From Limnobacter sp. SAORIC-580 (GTDB taxonomy: Bacteria > Pseudomonadota > Gammaproteobacteria > Burkholderiales > Burkholderiaceae_B), in the NCBI RefSeq assembly GCF_013004065.1, contig NZ_CP053084.1:2852001-2916000 (forward strand): 64,000 nt of DNA. The letters run 5' to 3'. Position numbers and translations under genes: made by a program. This document shows, in pieces, positions 1 to 8,882 of this stretch. Within the stretch, counting starts at the first letter, position 1, and every line of letters starts with the position of its first letter. Below the pieces are notes generated by a model. That model was not told where the DNA came from. It searched no databases and saw only the letters and a list, made by a program, of their open reading frames with translations.

Positions 1-1556
1 CCCAGGCTTGTCGACAAACGCAAGGGACCACCCACGGCCGCTGCCACGGGTTCAACTGCGCTGGGCGCCTTGGGTTCAATTCTGCGTTTGATCGGGGCTG
101 GCGTTTCCAGCACGGGCAACTGCGCTGCAGGTTGTTCCAGCTTGGCCACTTCACCGAACAACAACAAACGCGGGCGAATGGTCACCACCAGTTCGGTTTG
201 CTTGGTGCTCTCGGTGCGGCTGCGTGTGCCCAGCCCACTTTGAAAATCATCTTGGGCGCGCGAAACAGTAATACCACCCAGCAAAATAGTGTCGCCGGGG
301 CGACAACGCACTTGGGTTTTCAGTTCACGGTCGGCTACTTCAGGCAAATTCAAATCCACACCCAAGGCAGTAAAACGCTTGAGCGCCAGGAGCTCGGTGA
401 TTGAAATATTGATGCGTGTGTAAATGGTGGAATCGTGTGCCTCCCCTGTTAGCGACACTTCAAGGCCGGTGCGCAAATTCTGCGTGTCGGCGGTCGATTG
501 CGCCACTCCGTTCACAATTTGCGAACCCACACGCGACACAAATGTGGTGGACTGGCCCACACGAATATTGCCGTTGGTGCCATTCATTAAACCAATTTTT
601 GGTTGGCTCAATGTTTTGACATCGCCTTGCGACTTTAAAAAATCAATCAGAAAATTGGTCGAAAAATTTTCACCAAAAATCAGGGTTTCAATGCCCGTGG
701 CAGTGCGTGTCAACTGCGTGATTCGATCGGCTGTGCTTGAGGCGCCCGCAATGGAAGAATCTGGCGCGGTATTGATGCCATTGCCAGTTTTGTACAACTC
801 CCAGCGCACTCCCATGTTGTTGGAGTCATTCAGATCAACTTGCAGCACATTCATGTCGTACACGATCAGCGAACGCGTCGCCCGTGCACGCTCCAAATAA
901 TTTTGAATGTCATTCAAGGCCCTGCGGTTGGCGCGAAACACCAGTGATCGGTTAATGCGATCCAGGTACACATCGCGTGCGCCCAAGTACTGCATGGTGT
1001 TGGTAATGCCAGCCATGCTGTCCTCGTTCAGCACAGGCGGCATTGTGACGACAAACTGTTGCTCAGGCATGATCCTCAACACACCCGACTCAGTCACTGT
1101 CCAGAAAAACCCCATGATCTCGCCCAACTTGTTCATCACCTGCGGCAAAGTGCCACTGAGATTGTTCAGCGTAACCACCCCATAACGGGACGCTGCATCC
1201 GCCCCACCCTCAAAACTCAATGGCATGTTGGTGCTCGCGAAAATCAGCTGCAGCACATCGAACAAGCCGCGTTCGGTCACCGACAGGTTCTCGACCATGC
1301 GGTTTGGCAACTCGCCTTCGGAAATCTGTGGACGAACCCAAAAAGTATCGGAGGGCAAACGCTCAATCGGCAAAGTCACCTGAGGTGCGGCCTGACTGGC
1401 TCCGGTTATTTCCGGTGCTTTCAGTTTGGCCCGAAACTCATCTTCCTGCCCGAAGGGCCTTAATGACGAGCAAGCCACTGCGCTGAATGCGACAGCCGCG
1501 TAAACACCAATTTTGCTGACCGCCAAAGCGGTGTTTAATGCGGTGTTGGGTTTCAT
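1..1556 (-). CDS. Secretin-family outer-membrane lipoprotein (PilN/MshL-like), partial
   Basis: Reading the minus strand from the ATG at 1556 gives one open frame that runs off the left edge of the window. The N-terminus has a hydrophobic signal and a lipobox-like ...FSAVAC followed by SS, so a lipoprotein is likely. The middle part has the style of a short secretin N-domain, and the later part (…TSRV-GSQI, ...TGLEVSLTG, ...GDTILLGGI) resembles the secretin pore domain. Secretins form the outer-membrane channel of type II/III secretion and type IV pili; lipoprotein secretins of this size are typical of PilN/BfpB-like type IVb pili. An SD-like AAGG lies upstream, and an alternative in-frame ATG at 1568 would have it too close. 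Partner genes, if any, lie beyond position 1. Confidence 0.72.
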   Translation of the reverse strand, partial: MKPNTALNTALAVSKIGVYAAVAFSAVACSSLRPFGQEDEFRAKLKAPEITGASQAAPQVTLPIERLPSDTFWVRPQISEGELPNRMVENLSVTERGLFDVLQLIFASTNMPLSFEGGADAASRYGVVTLNNLSGTLPQVMNKLGEIMGFFWTVTESGVLRIMPEQQFVVTMPPVLNEDSMAGITNTMQYLGARDVYLDRINRSLVFRANRRALNDIQNYLERARATRSLIVYDMNVLQVDLNDSNNMGVRWELYKTGNGINTAPDSSIAGASSTADRITQLTRTATGIETLIFGENFSTNFLIDFLKSQGDVKTLSQPKIGLMNGTNGNIRVGQSTTFVSRVGSQIVNGVAQSTADTQNLRTGLEVSLTGEAHDSTIYTRINISITELLALKRFTALGVDLNLPEVADRELKTQVRCRPGDTILLGGITVSRAQDDFQSGLGTRSRTESTKQTELVVTIRPRLLLFGEVAKLEQPAAQLPVLETPAPIKRRIEPKAPSAVEPVAAAVGGPLRLSTSL

Positions 1557-1695
1557 ACTGTTGCTCATCCTTTTAAATCGGTACTGTTGAGTATCCCGAT
1601 GCAGGATGGGTTAAACATCCCTCTAAGGAGTCACCTCGCCGACCCCACCTTTTCGCGGGATAAGGCGGGGTTAACCGACATTGAAGGAGCAATTC

Positions 1696-2166
1696 ATGAG
1701 TTGGCTTATGATCAGAAATACCTTGGTAGCCTGCGCGGCAGGCTTGTTGATGACTAGCACGGTGTATGCGCAGGAATCTGCCCCTGTGAAGCGAATGACT
1801 ACACAGGACATTACCTCGAAGGTGGTGTATCACATTGACGGTGCCGAACAACCGCTCAAAGCCCTGCGCAATATTCGCAACCACCTGGATGTTTCACCGA
1901 GAACCACCATTATTGTGGTGACCCATGCCAATGGCGTGGACTTTTTAATGGAAGGTGCCAAGCATGCTGAAACGGGCACACAATACGCCCCACTGGTGAG
2001 CGCACTGACCGCCCGCGGCGTGGTGTTCGAGATTTGCGAAATTACCTTGAAAAACCGCAATTTAAAGAGAGACCAGTTTGTGCTCGATGCGACATTCACG
2101 CCATCAGGCGTGGTGCGTGTGGCCGACCTGCAAACCCAACAGGGTTTTGCCTACATCAAACCTTAA
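1696..2166 (+). CDS. Periplasmic DsrE/DsrF-like protein
   Basis: Small exported protein with an N-terminal signal sequence (ends near VYAQES) followed by a DsrE-like alpha/beta domain, recognisable from VVYHIDG near the start and TIIVVTHANGVDFLMEGA in the middle. Members of this periplasmic DsrE/F-like family are widespread in Proteobacteria and mostly uncharacterised; a role in sulfur handling is only implied by the fold. A frame opens at 1681 with TTG, but the AAGGAG at about 1684-1689 is a ribosome binding site correctly spaced for the ATG at 1696, so I place the start there. It is followed 12 bp later by an MFS gene on the same strand and may be co-transcribed with it. A GC-rich hairpin (about 1644-1674) lies just upstream. 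Confidence 0.7.
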   Translation: MSWLMIRNTLVACAAGLLMTSTVYAQESAPVKRMTTQDITSKVVYHIDGAEQPLKALRNIRNHLDVSPRTTIIVVTHANGVDFLMEGAKHAETGTQYAPLVSALTARGVVFEICEITLKNRNLKRDQFVLDATFTPSGVVRVADLQTQQGFAYIKP

Positions 2167-2178
2167 TACCCGCTTGCC

Positions 2179-3465
2179 ATGCAATTGAACACTCACAAGG
2201 CAGTATCCCCCCTCACCGTGTTGTGGTGCGGGGCATTCATCATGACCATCTCATTGGGCATACGCCACTCATTCGGGCTTTTTTTACAGCCTATGAGTTT
2301 GAGCAATGAGTGGGGGCGTGAAGTGTTTGCCTTTTCAATTGCCATGCAAAACCTGGTGTGGGGTGTGGCACAGCCATTTGTTGGAAGAATGGCTGATCGC
2401 CTGGGCTCAGCAATCACCATGATTCTTGGTGGTGCGCTATACACACTGGGTTTGTTTTTGATGGCCATGGCTGAAAGCCCGGGTATGCTGACCTTGAGCG
2501 CCGGTGTTTTGATTGGTCTGGGTTTAAGCGGCACCACCTTCCCTGTGGTGTTTGGCGCGGTCAGCCGTGCCATGCCCCCTGAAAAACGCAGCATGGCCAT
2601 GGGCATTTCCATGGCTTTGGGCTCACTGGGGCAGTTCGCGTTTTTGCCCGGTGGTTTGTTTTTGATCAACCAGGTGGGTTGGTCTTCAGCACTCACCATT
2701 CTGGCGTGTTTTGCCGTGATTATTCTGGTGTTGGCCTGGCAATTGATTGAACCCAAAGCCACGCCCCTGAAAACCGATGATGCACCCTGCAGTGCCGAGT
2801 GCCCGAACACCGCAGCCAGCCACCAGGAAGCACCTGCAGACAAAGAGCTCGGCATGTGGGCCTCGCTGGGGCAAGCCATACGGCATCGCGCCTTCCTCAT
2901 GCTGAGCGTGGGTTACTTTGTGTGCGGCTTTCAAATTCTGTTCATCAGCGTACACCTGCCCAGCTATCTTCAAGACAGCGGCATACCCGCCAGCGCGGGC
3001 AGCACAGCCTTGGCCTTGATTGGCCTGTTTAATATATTGGGAAGCTACCTGGCCGGTTTGTGGGGTGGCAAGTTCAGAAAACCCATGCTGCTGACTGGCA
3101 TTTATGGCCTGCGCGGTGTGCTGATTGTGGCTTTCATCCTGACTCCCTTGAGCACATGGAGTGTGTACTTGTTTGCAGCGGGCATGGGCGTGTTGTGGTT
3201 ATCCACCGTGCCTTTAACCACAGGCACCGTATCAGCCATGTTTGGTGTCAAAAACCTGTCCATGCTCGGTGGCTTGGTGTTTATGTTCCACCAAATTGGT
3301 GCCTTTGTAGGCGGCTGGCTAGGCGGCCTTTTGTTTGATGCCACTGGCAGCTACACAATGGTGTGGTGGATATGTGTGGCTTTAAGTGCAATTGCCGCTG
3401 CGGTAAACTGGCCTATTCAGGAACAAAGCGCAAGCCCGAATGAACCCACAGTACAAGCCGCCTGA
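2179..3465 (+). CDS. MFS transporter, monocarboxylate/oxalate-type
   Basis: A 428-aa integral inner-membrane protein with about 12 hydrophobic segments in two halves separated by a polar loop near residues 195-230. The loop between segments 2 and 3 carries the MFS signature (GRMADRLGSA). The opening RHSFGLFLQPMS...WGREVF is typical of the branch that includes oxalate/formate and monocarboxylate transporters; the substrate cannot be read from the sequence. The start ATG follows the DsrE-like gene by 12 bp. A possible small membrane protein overlaps its 3' end by 26 bp. The gene converges on lrgB. Confidence 0.85.
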   Translation: MQLNTHKAVSPLTVLWCGAFIMTISLGIRHSFGLFLQPMSLSNEWGREVFAFSIAMQNLVWGVAQPFVGRMADRLGSAITMILGGALYTLGLFLMAMAESPGMLTLSAGVLIGLGLSGTTFPVVFGAVSRAMPPEKRSMAMGISMALGSLGQFAFLPGGLFLINQVGWSSALTILACFAVIILVLAWQLIEPKATPLKTDDAPCSAECPNTAASHQEAPADKELGMWASLGQAIRHRAFLMLSVGYFVCGFQILFISVHLPSYLQDSGIPASAGSTALALIGLFNILGSYLAGLWGGKFRKPMLLTGIYGLRGVLIVAFILTPLSTWSVYLFAAGMGVLWLSTVPLTTGTVSAMFGVKNLSMLGGLVFMFHQIGAFVGGWLGGLLFDATGSYTMVWWICVALSAIAAAVNWPIQEQSASPNEPTVQAA

Positions 3466-3604
3466 AAACCAACAAACCAGTACACCACTGATGCCGAGCT
3501 GGGCCAAAGTGGTGCTGGTGGCGTTTGCATTGCTGGTGATGCTGGGCTATGCAAGCCCAGACATGCGGGCAGTGTATGTGGCTGCATGGGCAGCATGCTT
3601 TTGA
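3440..3604 (+). CDS. Possible 54-aa single-span membrane protein
   Basis: Short reading frame starting inside the 3' end of the MFS gene in a different frame and ending 12 bp before the lrgB stop. It encodes a polar N-terminus rich in Pro and Gln, then one hydrophobic segment (VVLVAFALLVMLGYA) and a short tail. The arrangement resembles translationally coupled small membrane proteins that follow transporters. There is no clear ribosome binding site and I do not recognise the family, so this is a candidate only. Confidence 0.35.
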   Translation: MNPQYKPPENQQTSTPLMPSWAKVVLVAFALLVMLGYASPDMRAVYVAAWAACF

Positions 3605-3616
3605 ATGCCCTGGCTT

Positions 3617-4366
3617 TTAGCTGAAAAAACCAAACACCCACGGTATTAAAAGCGCACCAAAAATGCCGTGCAAACCCATGCCCAAGCTGGCATAGCGCCC
3701 AGCCTCGGGGTGCACTGAAAATGCCCGGGCCGTGCCAATGCCATGCGCGGCAATCCCCATGGTAAAACCACGCACCCACCAACGCTTCATGCCCATGAAA
3801 TTAAACAGCCAGGTGCCCACCGCTGCCCCCAAAATTCCGGTGACGATCGCAAACAAAGCCGTGAGCGTGGGCGAGGCACCAATGCGTTCGCTCACCCCCA
3901 TAGCAATGGGTGCTGTCACCGATTTGGACCACAAGCTTTGAACAATATCCAAGTTGGCGCCCAACAGATGAGCAGTACCCAGAGCGCTGCCGATCGACAA
4001 AGCACCACCCACCAACAAAGCTGCACTCAGCAACACCAAAGTACGAATGGTTTGCCCCTTGACCGCAGTAAGCCCCTGGTAAATAGGCACCGCCAATGCC
4101 ACGGTGGCTGTGCCCAATAAAAAGTGGACAAACTGGGCACCTTCAAAATACTGCTGGTAACTTAAACCCGTGATTTGCAAGAATGCAGCCAACAACAACA
4201 CCGCAATCATGACCGGGTTGGTGAACGGATGCTGCCCACTTTTTCTGTAACACCAAAGGCCAATTTGATATGCCAGCAAGGTGAGAAACAAGGCGCTGAG
4301 TGGATTACCACTGAGGTAAACCCAAATTTCAGGAAGCTCCAGCACGCGGCGGGCAGACTCATTCAT
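3617..4366 (-). CDS. lrgB: LrgB/CidB family protein
   Basis: Hydrophobic protein of about 249 aa with the typical LrgB pattern (SGNPLSALFLTLLAYQIG, then TVALAVPIYQGL, and a late segment GFTMGIAAHGIGTARAF). LrgA/LrgB pairs are holin/antiholin-like membrane proteins affecting murein hydrolase activity, or in other bacteria and plants export of small organic acids such as glycolate or pyruvate. A GTG at 4375 opens the frame, but a GAGGG ribosome binding site is spaced for the ATG at 4366, which also overlaps the lrgA stop (ATGAATGA). That overlap indicates translational coupling with lrgA. Confidence 0.88.
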   Translation of the reverse strand: MNESARRVLELPEIWVYLSGNPLSALFLTLLAYQIGLWCYRKSGQHPFTNPVMIAVLLLAAFLQITGLSYQQYFEGAQFVHFLLGTATVALAVPIYQGLTAVKGQTIRTLVLLSAALLVGGALSIGSALGTAHLLGANLDIVQSLWSKSVTAPIAMGVSERIGASPTLTALFAIVTGILGAAVGTWLFNFMGMKRWWVRGFTMGIAAHGIGTARAFSVHPEAGRYASLGMGLHGIFGALLIPWVFGFFS

Positions 4367-4733
4367 TTTTGCCACCCTCGCTCACTTCACCCGGCATGAA
4401 GCGGGCAGCCAGTTTGTCCAGCAACCAGGCAGTGCCCACCAAAGTCACCACCACGCTGACCAGCAAGGTCATCAAGATCACCAAACCAAATTCAGCCAGC
4501 ACAGGCCAAAACACGACAACACCCACCGCCGCAGGCACAAACAGCAAACCTAGATTTGCTGTGAACACATTGGCGGTCGATTGAATATCGGCGGGTACAC
4601 CACCCTTGATGAAGAAAAACACCAACAAGGCGATCAAACCCAGCACGGGACCGGGAATGGATGGGAACAGGGCAAAACTGAGCAACTCGCCCAAGGCTTG
4701 AAAAGCAAGAAGTATCGTCAATGATTTAAGCAT
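4359..4733 (-). CDS. lrgA: LrgA/CidA family protein
   Basis: Small protein of about 124 aa with four hydrophobic segments and the family's signature FPSIPGPVLGLIALLVFFF. It is the partner of LrgB, encoded immediately downstream with an 8-bp overlap. The frame can be extended to an ATG at 4751, but homologues typically begin MLK..LLxFQ, matching the ATG at 4733, and the only good promoter (-35 at 4763-4768, -10 at 4739-4744) would start the transcript at or next to this ATG. The mRNA may therefore be leaderless. Confidence 0.85.
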   Translation of the reverse strand: MLKSLTILLAFQALGELLSFALFPSIPGPVLGLIALLVFFFIKGGVPADIQSTANVFTANLGLLFVPAAVGVVVFWPVLAEFGLVILMTLLVSVVVTLVGTAWLLDKLAARFMPGEVSEGGKNE

Positions 4734-4738
4734 GTGGC

Positions 4739-4768
4739 AGTGTAGCGCCATGAAATTTTTATAGTCAA
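4739..4768 (-). promoter_or_regulatory. Predicted sigma-70 promoter of lrgAB (leaderless)
   Basis: On the minus strand TTGACT (4763-4768) and TACACT (4739-4744) are separated by 18 bp. The -10 box ends 5 bp before the lrgA ATG at 4733, so transcription should begin at or very near the start codon. Confidence 0.5.
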
Positions 4769-4839
4769 CCTGTAAAACGGTGAGGCGTTAGAATGAAACT
4801 GACAGCAATTGATTCAGAACAAAACCCAAGGAATACACC

Positions 4840-5508
4840 ATGAACAAATTCAAACTTTCAGCAATCGCCCTTACTTTGTTTGCCGCAGGCTGTGCCAGCA
4901 ACGGCGGCGGCATATTTCAGCAACCGCAAGCCCCACAACAGCCCGCCCCCGGGTCGCCCGTGGCCGTAGCCGGTTGCCCGGTTGCCCCTGAGCGCAAAGT
5001 AGACAACACCAAAACTGCAATTGGTACCGCAGTGGGCGCCATCGGCGGCGCTATTGTGGGCAACAGCATTGACGGCAAAGACACCGTGCGCGGTGCGGCC
5101 TTGGGTGGCCTGTTCGGCTACCTGGTGGGCAGCCAGATCGCCGTGCGTGAGCAACGCGATGGTTCTGTGATGCTGGACATTCCTGGTGCCGCCTTGTTTG
5201 ACACCAACAAAACAGCAATCAAATCGCAATTTGCCGGTACATTGGACCAAATTGCAGCCACACTGCGCGACAACCCCAACACCATTGTGTGCGTGATTGG
5301 CTACACCGACAGCACTGGCAGCGACCAGTACAACCAGGACCTTTCCGTGCGCCGTGCACAATCGGTGACCAGCTTCCTGACTGGCAAGGGTATCGATGGT
5401 GGTCGCTTGACAGCTGCGGGCTTGGGCGAACGCTTTCCGGTAGCCACCAACGACACCGAAGCAGGCCGCACTCAAAACCGTCGCGTTGAGATGTACGTAC
5501 GCAACTAA
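4840..5508 (+). CDS. OmpA-family lipoprotein with glycine-zipper segment (YiaD-like)
   Basis: 222-aa outer-membrane lipoprotein: signal peptide with lipobox ending FAAGC (Cys near residue 18), a Pro/Gln-rich linker, a glycine-zipper segment (GTAVGAIGGAIVGNS ... GAALGGLFGYLVG, about residues 60-100), and a C-terminal OmpA-like peptidoglycan-binding domain with GYTDSTGSDQYNQDLSVRRA and the closing NRRVEMYV. It should tether the outer membrane to the cell wall. The ATG has an AAGGAA ribosome binding site. It is a single-gene unit closed by a strong terminator at 5551-5575. Confidence 0.9.
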   Translation: MNKFKLSAIALTLFAAGCASNGGGIFQQPQAPQQPAPGSPVAVAGCPVAPERKVDNTKTAIGTAVGAIGGAIVGNSIDGKDTVRGAALGGLFGYLVGSQIAVREQRDGSVMLDIPGAALFDTNKTAIKSQFAGTLDQIAATLRDNPNTIVCVIGYTDSTGSDQYNQDLSVRRAQSVTSFLTGKGIDGGRLTAAGLGERFPVATNDTEAGRTQNRRVEMYVRN

Positions 5509-5543
5509 ATCTGATCCAGCTGCCTTTGGCAGGCTGCGGTAAT

Positions 5544-5576
5544 AAAAAAAGCCACCTGAGAAGGTGGCTTTTTTTA
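5544..5576. terminator. Bidirectional intrinsic terminator
   Basis: GCCACCT (5551-5557) pairs with AGGTGGC (5562-5568) around a 4-nt loop. A-run on the left and T-run on the right let it act for the OmpA-type gene on the plus strand and the fadD gene on the minus strand. Confidence 0.92.
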
Positions 5577-5590
5577 TTGAACTCACTGAT

Positions 5591-7360
5591 TTACGCAGTC
5601 TCTTTCGGCTTGTCGCGCAGTTCACGGCGCAGAATCTTGCCCACTGGGGTTTTGGGCAAGTCGTCGCGGAACTCAACAAATGAAGGAATTTTGTAACCGG
5701 TCAGGTTTTGGCGGCAGTGTGCAATCAAGTCTTCCTTGGTCACGCTCTGGTCTTTCTTCACCACAACCAGTTTCACTTTCTCACCAGTCACTGGGTCGGG
5801 TACACCAACCACGCCACATTCCAGCACGCCTGGGTGCTGGGCAACCACGTCTTCAATTTCGTTGGGGAACACGTTGAAGCCGCTTACGATAATCATGTCT
5901 TTCTTGCGGTCTACAATTTTCACGAAGCCTTGCTCGTCCATGGTGCCAATGTCACCTGTGGCCAGCCACCCGTCTTTGTCGATTGTTTTGGCGGTTTCTT
6001 CAGGGCGGTTCAAGTAACCCAGCATCACTTGTGGACCACGCACACAAATTTCACCAGGTTCATTCAAACCAGCCCACAGGCCATCGTCACGCTTCAAACG
6101 CACTTCGGTGCCCGGAATAGGCAAACCCACGTTGCCGCGGAATGCAGGGCGCTCGCCGCCATGCAGCGGGGGTACTGTAACCACTGGCGAAGTTTCTGTC
6201 ATGCCGAAGCCTTCAGAAATTGCGCAACCGGTTACTTTGTACCAACGCTCAGCGATAGGCTGTTGCAAAGCCATACCGCCGCTCATTGCAAACTTCATGT
6301 CGGAGAAATCACGTTTGCAGAATTCTTCGTTGTTCAGGAAAGCATTGAACAAGGTATTCACCGCAGTGATTACATGGAATTTTTCTTTGCGCAGCACCTT
6401 CATCACAGTGCCCACATCACGTGGGTTGGCAATCAGAATGTTGCGCGCACCAAAAGTCATGAACAACATGCAGTTCACCGCCAGTGCGTAGATGTGATAA
6501 AGCGGCAGCATGGTGACCACACAAATCGGGTCTTTGCCAATGGCTTCGCTCATCCAGGCCAAGCCCTGCTCCATGTTGCTCATCAGGTTGCGCTGAGTCA
6601 GCATGGCGCCTTTGGAAACGCCAGTGGTACCACCCGTGTATTGCAGCAAAGCCACATCGTCCAGCTTGGGGCTGGGCTTGGGATAAGAAACACCTTTGCC
6701 AGCAGCCAAGGCCTTCTTGATCGGCACCGCTTGTGGCAGGTTGTAAGCAGGTACCATTTTCTTGACCTTGCGCATCACAAAGTTCACGATCAGGCCCTTC
6801 AAGCCACCCAGCAAATCGCCCAGCTGCGTGATCACAATGTTCTTGACCTTGGTACCCTCGAGCGACTGCTGCAAGGTATTGGCAAAGTTCTCGAACACCA
6901 CAATGGTGGTTGCGCCAGAGTCTTTCAACTGGTGATTCAGTTCACGCACGGTGTACAGGGGGTTGACGTTGGTCAGAGTACAACCCAGCTTCATGGCACC
7001 CACAAAGCACACAGGGAACTGTACACAGTTGGGCAACATAATGGCCACAACATCGCCTGCTTGAACACCAATCGATTTCAGGTAGCCCGCAAACTGGTCC
7101 GACATATCGTCGACTTGCTTGTAAGAGAACTCCGTGCCCGCAGACACAAACGCGGGGCGGTCTGCATACTTCTTCAGGCATTCGGCCACCAGTTCCAGCA
7201 TGCTGGTGTATCGCAATGGGGGCATATCGCCACTGACGCCTGGAGGGTAGCTTTTGGTCCAGTAATGAGACTCAAAAAGCTCCTGCGCTTCTTTGCTGAC
7301 AAAACCATTGAATTGATCGGGCGACACCTTAGGGGCGGCCTCGTCGGGACGTGCTGACAT
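5591..7360 (-). CDS. fadD: Long-chain acyl-CoA synthetase
   Basis: 589-aa adenylate-forming enzyme that activates fatty acids to acyl-CoA using ATP and CoA at the inner face of the inner membrane. The AMP-binding motif YTGGTTGVSKGAML lies near residue 215, followed by GFGMTETSP, and the C-terminal hinge and lysine region (GDIGTMDEQGF, DRKKDMIIVSGFNVFPNEIE, TPVGKILRREL) is complete. A longer frame starts at 7396, but AGGAGA is well spaced for the ATG at 7360. It is the last gene of the fatty-acid block and is set apart by about 245 bp, so it likely has its own promoter. Confidence 0.93.
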   Translation of the reverse strand: MSARPDEAAPKVSPDQFNGFVSKEAQELFESHYWTKSYPPGVSGDMPPLRYTSMLELVAECLKKYADRPAFVSAGTEFSYKQVDDMSDQFAGYLKSIGVQAGDVVAIMLPNCVQFPVCFVGAMKLGCTLTNVNPLYTVRELNHQLKDSGATTIVVFENFANTLQQSLEGTKVKNIVITQLGDLLGGLKGLIVNFVMRKVKKMVPAYNLPQAVPIKKALAAGKGVSYPKPSPKLDDVALLQYTGGTTGVSKGAMLTQRNLMSNMEQGLAWMSEAIGKDPICVVTMLPLYHIYALAVNCMLFMTFGARNILIANPRDVGTVMKVLRKEKFHVITAVNTLFNAFLNNEEFCKRDFSDMKFAMSGGMALQQPIAERWYKVTGCAISEGFGMTETSPVVTVPPLHGGERPAFRGNVGLPIPGTEVRLKRDDGLWAGLNEPGEICVRGPQVMLGYLNRPEETAKTIDKDGWLATGDIGTMDEQGFVKIVDRKKDMIIVSGFNVFPNEIEDVVAQHPGVLECGVVGVPDPVTGEKVKLVVVKKDQSVTKEDLIAHCRQNLTGYKIPSFVEFRDDLPKTPVGKILRRELRDKPKETA

Positions 7361-7604
7361 GTACTGATCTCCTGTAAACCGAGCGAATGCGGCCAAGGAG
7401 GGCCACTGTGGGTGGCTTTTTATGTCTCCCCGGCTGAGCCTGCGTGGGCTCGGTTTTTATAAGTGTTGTATAAGACTTCCGGCAAATTCAACAATACCAT
7501 TCTTCCCGCGATTTTGGTAAGAATCGCGTAAGTTAACCCAAAGAATTCAGGATTTTAGACGCAGTACTCGATTTACCGGCGCAACTTTCCCATCCGAAAA
7601 AACA

Positions 7605-8606
7605 TCAAATGCGCAGCAAATTTCTCTGCTTGATTTCGGCTCGGGTCAGGACAGGGGTAATGCAGGCATCCACATTGCCAAACACCTGCTCCCAATGTGC
7701 AAGGGGTTGGGATGCAATCAGCGCCTTCATGTCGGCCAGCATTTGAACCGCCGGGGGAGTACCGGGCATGGCACCTCGACTCCAGTGAATATTCACCCAC
7801 TCGGGCTTGCCCATGGCTTCGCAAGCCACTTTCCAGAACTTGTGCTCCAGTGAACCTACCGCCAAATGACGCTGGTCTGCAGTTTTGTACACGTTGTAAC
7901 AGGCCAGGCCGCCGCTCAGCAAATCGTCTTGATGCTTGGCGGGCTTGCCGCTGAGCATGATCCACATTTGTTCCATGCTCTCGGGCATGATGTTTTGCTT
8001 CCACAGGTTGTGGGTCATGGACACATCCACAAAGGTGCCCTGCCCTGTACGCTGCGCTTTCAACAGGGCGGCCAAAATACCTTGCACGGCGGCCGACGTA
8101 CCACCGAACAAATCACCAAACTGCACCGCAGGCACCGGGATGTCGCCGTCGGCTGTTTGCAAGCCATCAAGTACTCCACTGAGCGCCATGTAATTGATGT
8201 CGTGGCCAGCCTTTTCAGCCAATGTGCCTTTCTGGCCATAACCGGTGATGCAACACATCACCAATTTCGGATTCAGTGCTTTCAAAGTGTCGTAGCCACA
8301 ACCCATGTCGGCCATCACGCCGGGGCGGAAGCCGTCAATCAACACATCCGCTTTGGCTGCGTGATCTTTCATTGCCTGAATGCCCTCGGGCGTGCGAAAG
8401 TCCGCAGTCACAATCTGTTTGCTGCTGTTCAAAGCGGCATACAACATGGGCATGCTTTTGGCGTCATCCCCGTGGGGTGGTTCCATCTTGATGACCGTGG
8501 CACCCATTTGCTGCAAGATCAGTGACGTCGCAGGCCCGGGCAAATTGCGCGACAAATCGAGCACGGTGATGCCTTCGAGCAAGGTGGGGTCTTGAATGGG
8601 TGACAT
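7605..8606 (-). CDS. CaiB/BaiF-type CoA transferase
   Basis: 333-aa family III CoA-transferase-like protein. It opens with LLEGITVLDLSRNLPGPATSLILQQMGA and has KADVLIDGFRPGVMADMG (the region of the catalytic Asp) and a GGTSAAVQGILAALL segment. Relatives include carnitine CoA transferase, formyl-CoA transferase and alpha-methylacyl-CoA racemase; the last activity would fit a neighbourhood of beta-oxidation genes by admitting branched acyl-CoAs. The frame opens at 8768, but the conserved domain begins right after the ATG at 8606. It is somewhat short for the family, chiefly at the C-terminus. Confidence 0.82.
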   Translation of the reverse strand: MSPIQDPTLLEGITVLDLSRNLPGPATSLILQQMGATVIKMEPPHGDDAKSMPMLYAALNSSKQIVTADFRTPEGIQAMKDHAAKADVLIDGFRPGVMADMGCGYDTLKALNPKLVMCCITGYGQKGTLAEKAGHDINYMALSGVLDGLQTADGDIPVPAVQFGDLFGGTSAAVQGILAALLKAQRTGQGTFVDVSMTHNLWKQNIMPESMEQMWIMLSGKPAKHQDDLLSGGLACYNVYKTADQRHLAVGSLEHKFWKVACEAMGKPEWVNIHWSRGAMPGTPPAVQMLADMKALIASQPLAHWEQVFGNVDACITPVLTRAEIKQRNLLRI

Positions 8607-8685
8607 GAGTAATGGCCTCGGTGATTGATTGTGAATAACTTTGTTGATTTGGACCGGATCGACCCTAGCCTGGCTTGAGGCACCA

Positions 8686-8837
8686 TTCGCTTCGCCCTGA
8701 GCAAGGTTTCTCGATCCGGCTTGATGCTTCTGGCTTGGGGCATGCGAAACGCCACAGCGTCTTCGCATCGATTGCTTTCAGCAATCGCCCCGCGCTGCGA
8801 ATCCGCCGGGAAACCTTGCAAAATCGGGCGAAGCGAA
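8686..8837. repeat. Large multi-branched inverted repeat in intergenic region
   Basis: An imperfect 27-bp stem encloses two further hairpins. Outer arms: 8686-8697 with 8826-8837 (12 bp perfect), 8701-8710 with 8810-8819 (10 bp perfect), and 8716-8720 with 8805-8809 (5 bp). Inside are hairpin 1 (8743-8752 with 8757-8767, one bulge, loop CACA) and hairpin 2 (8769-8776 with 8780-8787, 3-nt loop). It lies between the fadE-like stop and the caiB-like start, and both genes are on the minus strand, so it should be transcribed. There is no T-run, so it is not a standard terminator. Confidence 0.75.
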
Positions 8838-8882
8838 CAGTACCCCTAGCCAAGCCGGGGCGCTGTTCACATGAACGCCACG

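Noticed and set aside
5708..7357. 549-aa plus-strand frame opposite fadD
   Set aside because: Shadow of the fadD coding sequence; His/Gln-rich, no domain, no ribosome binding site.
7426..7462. GAGCC/GGCTC hairpin with T-run as a plus-strand terminator
   Set aside because: No plus-strand gene ends there; more likely part of the fadD leader.
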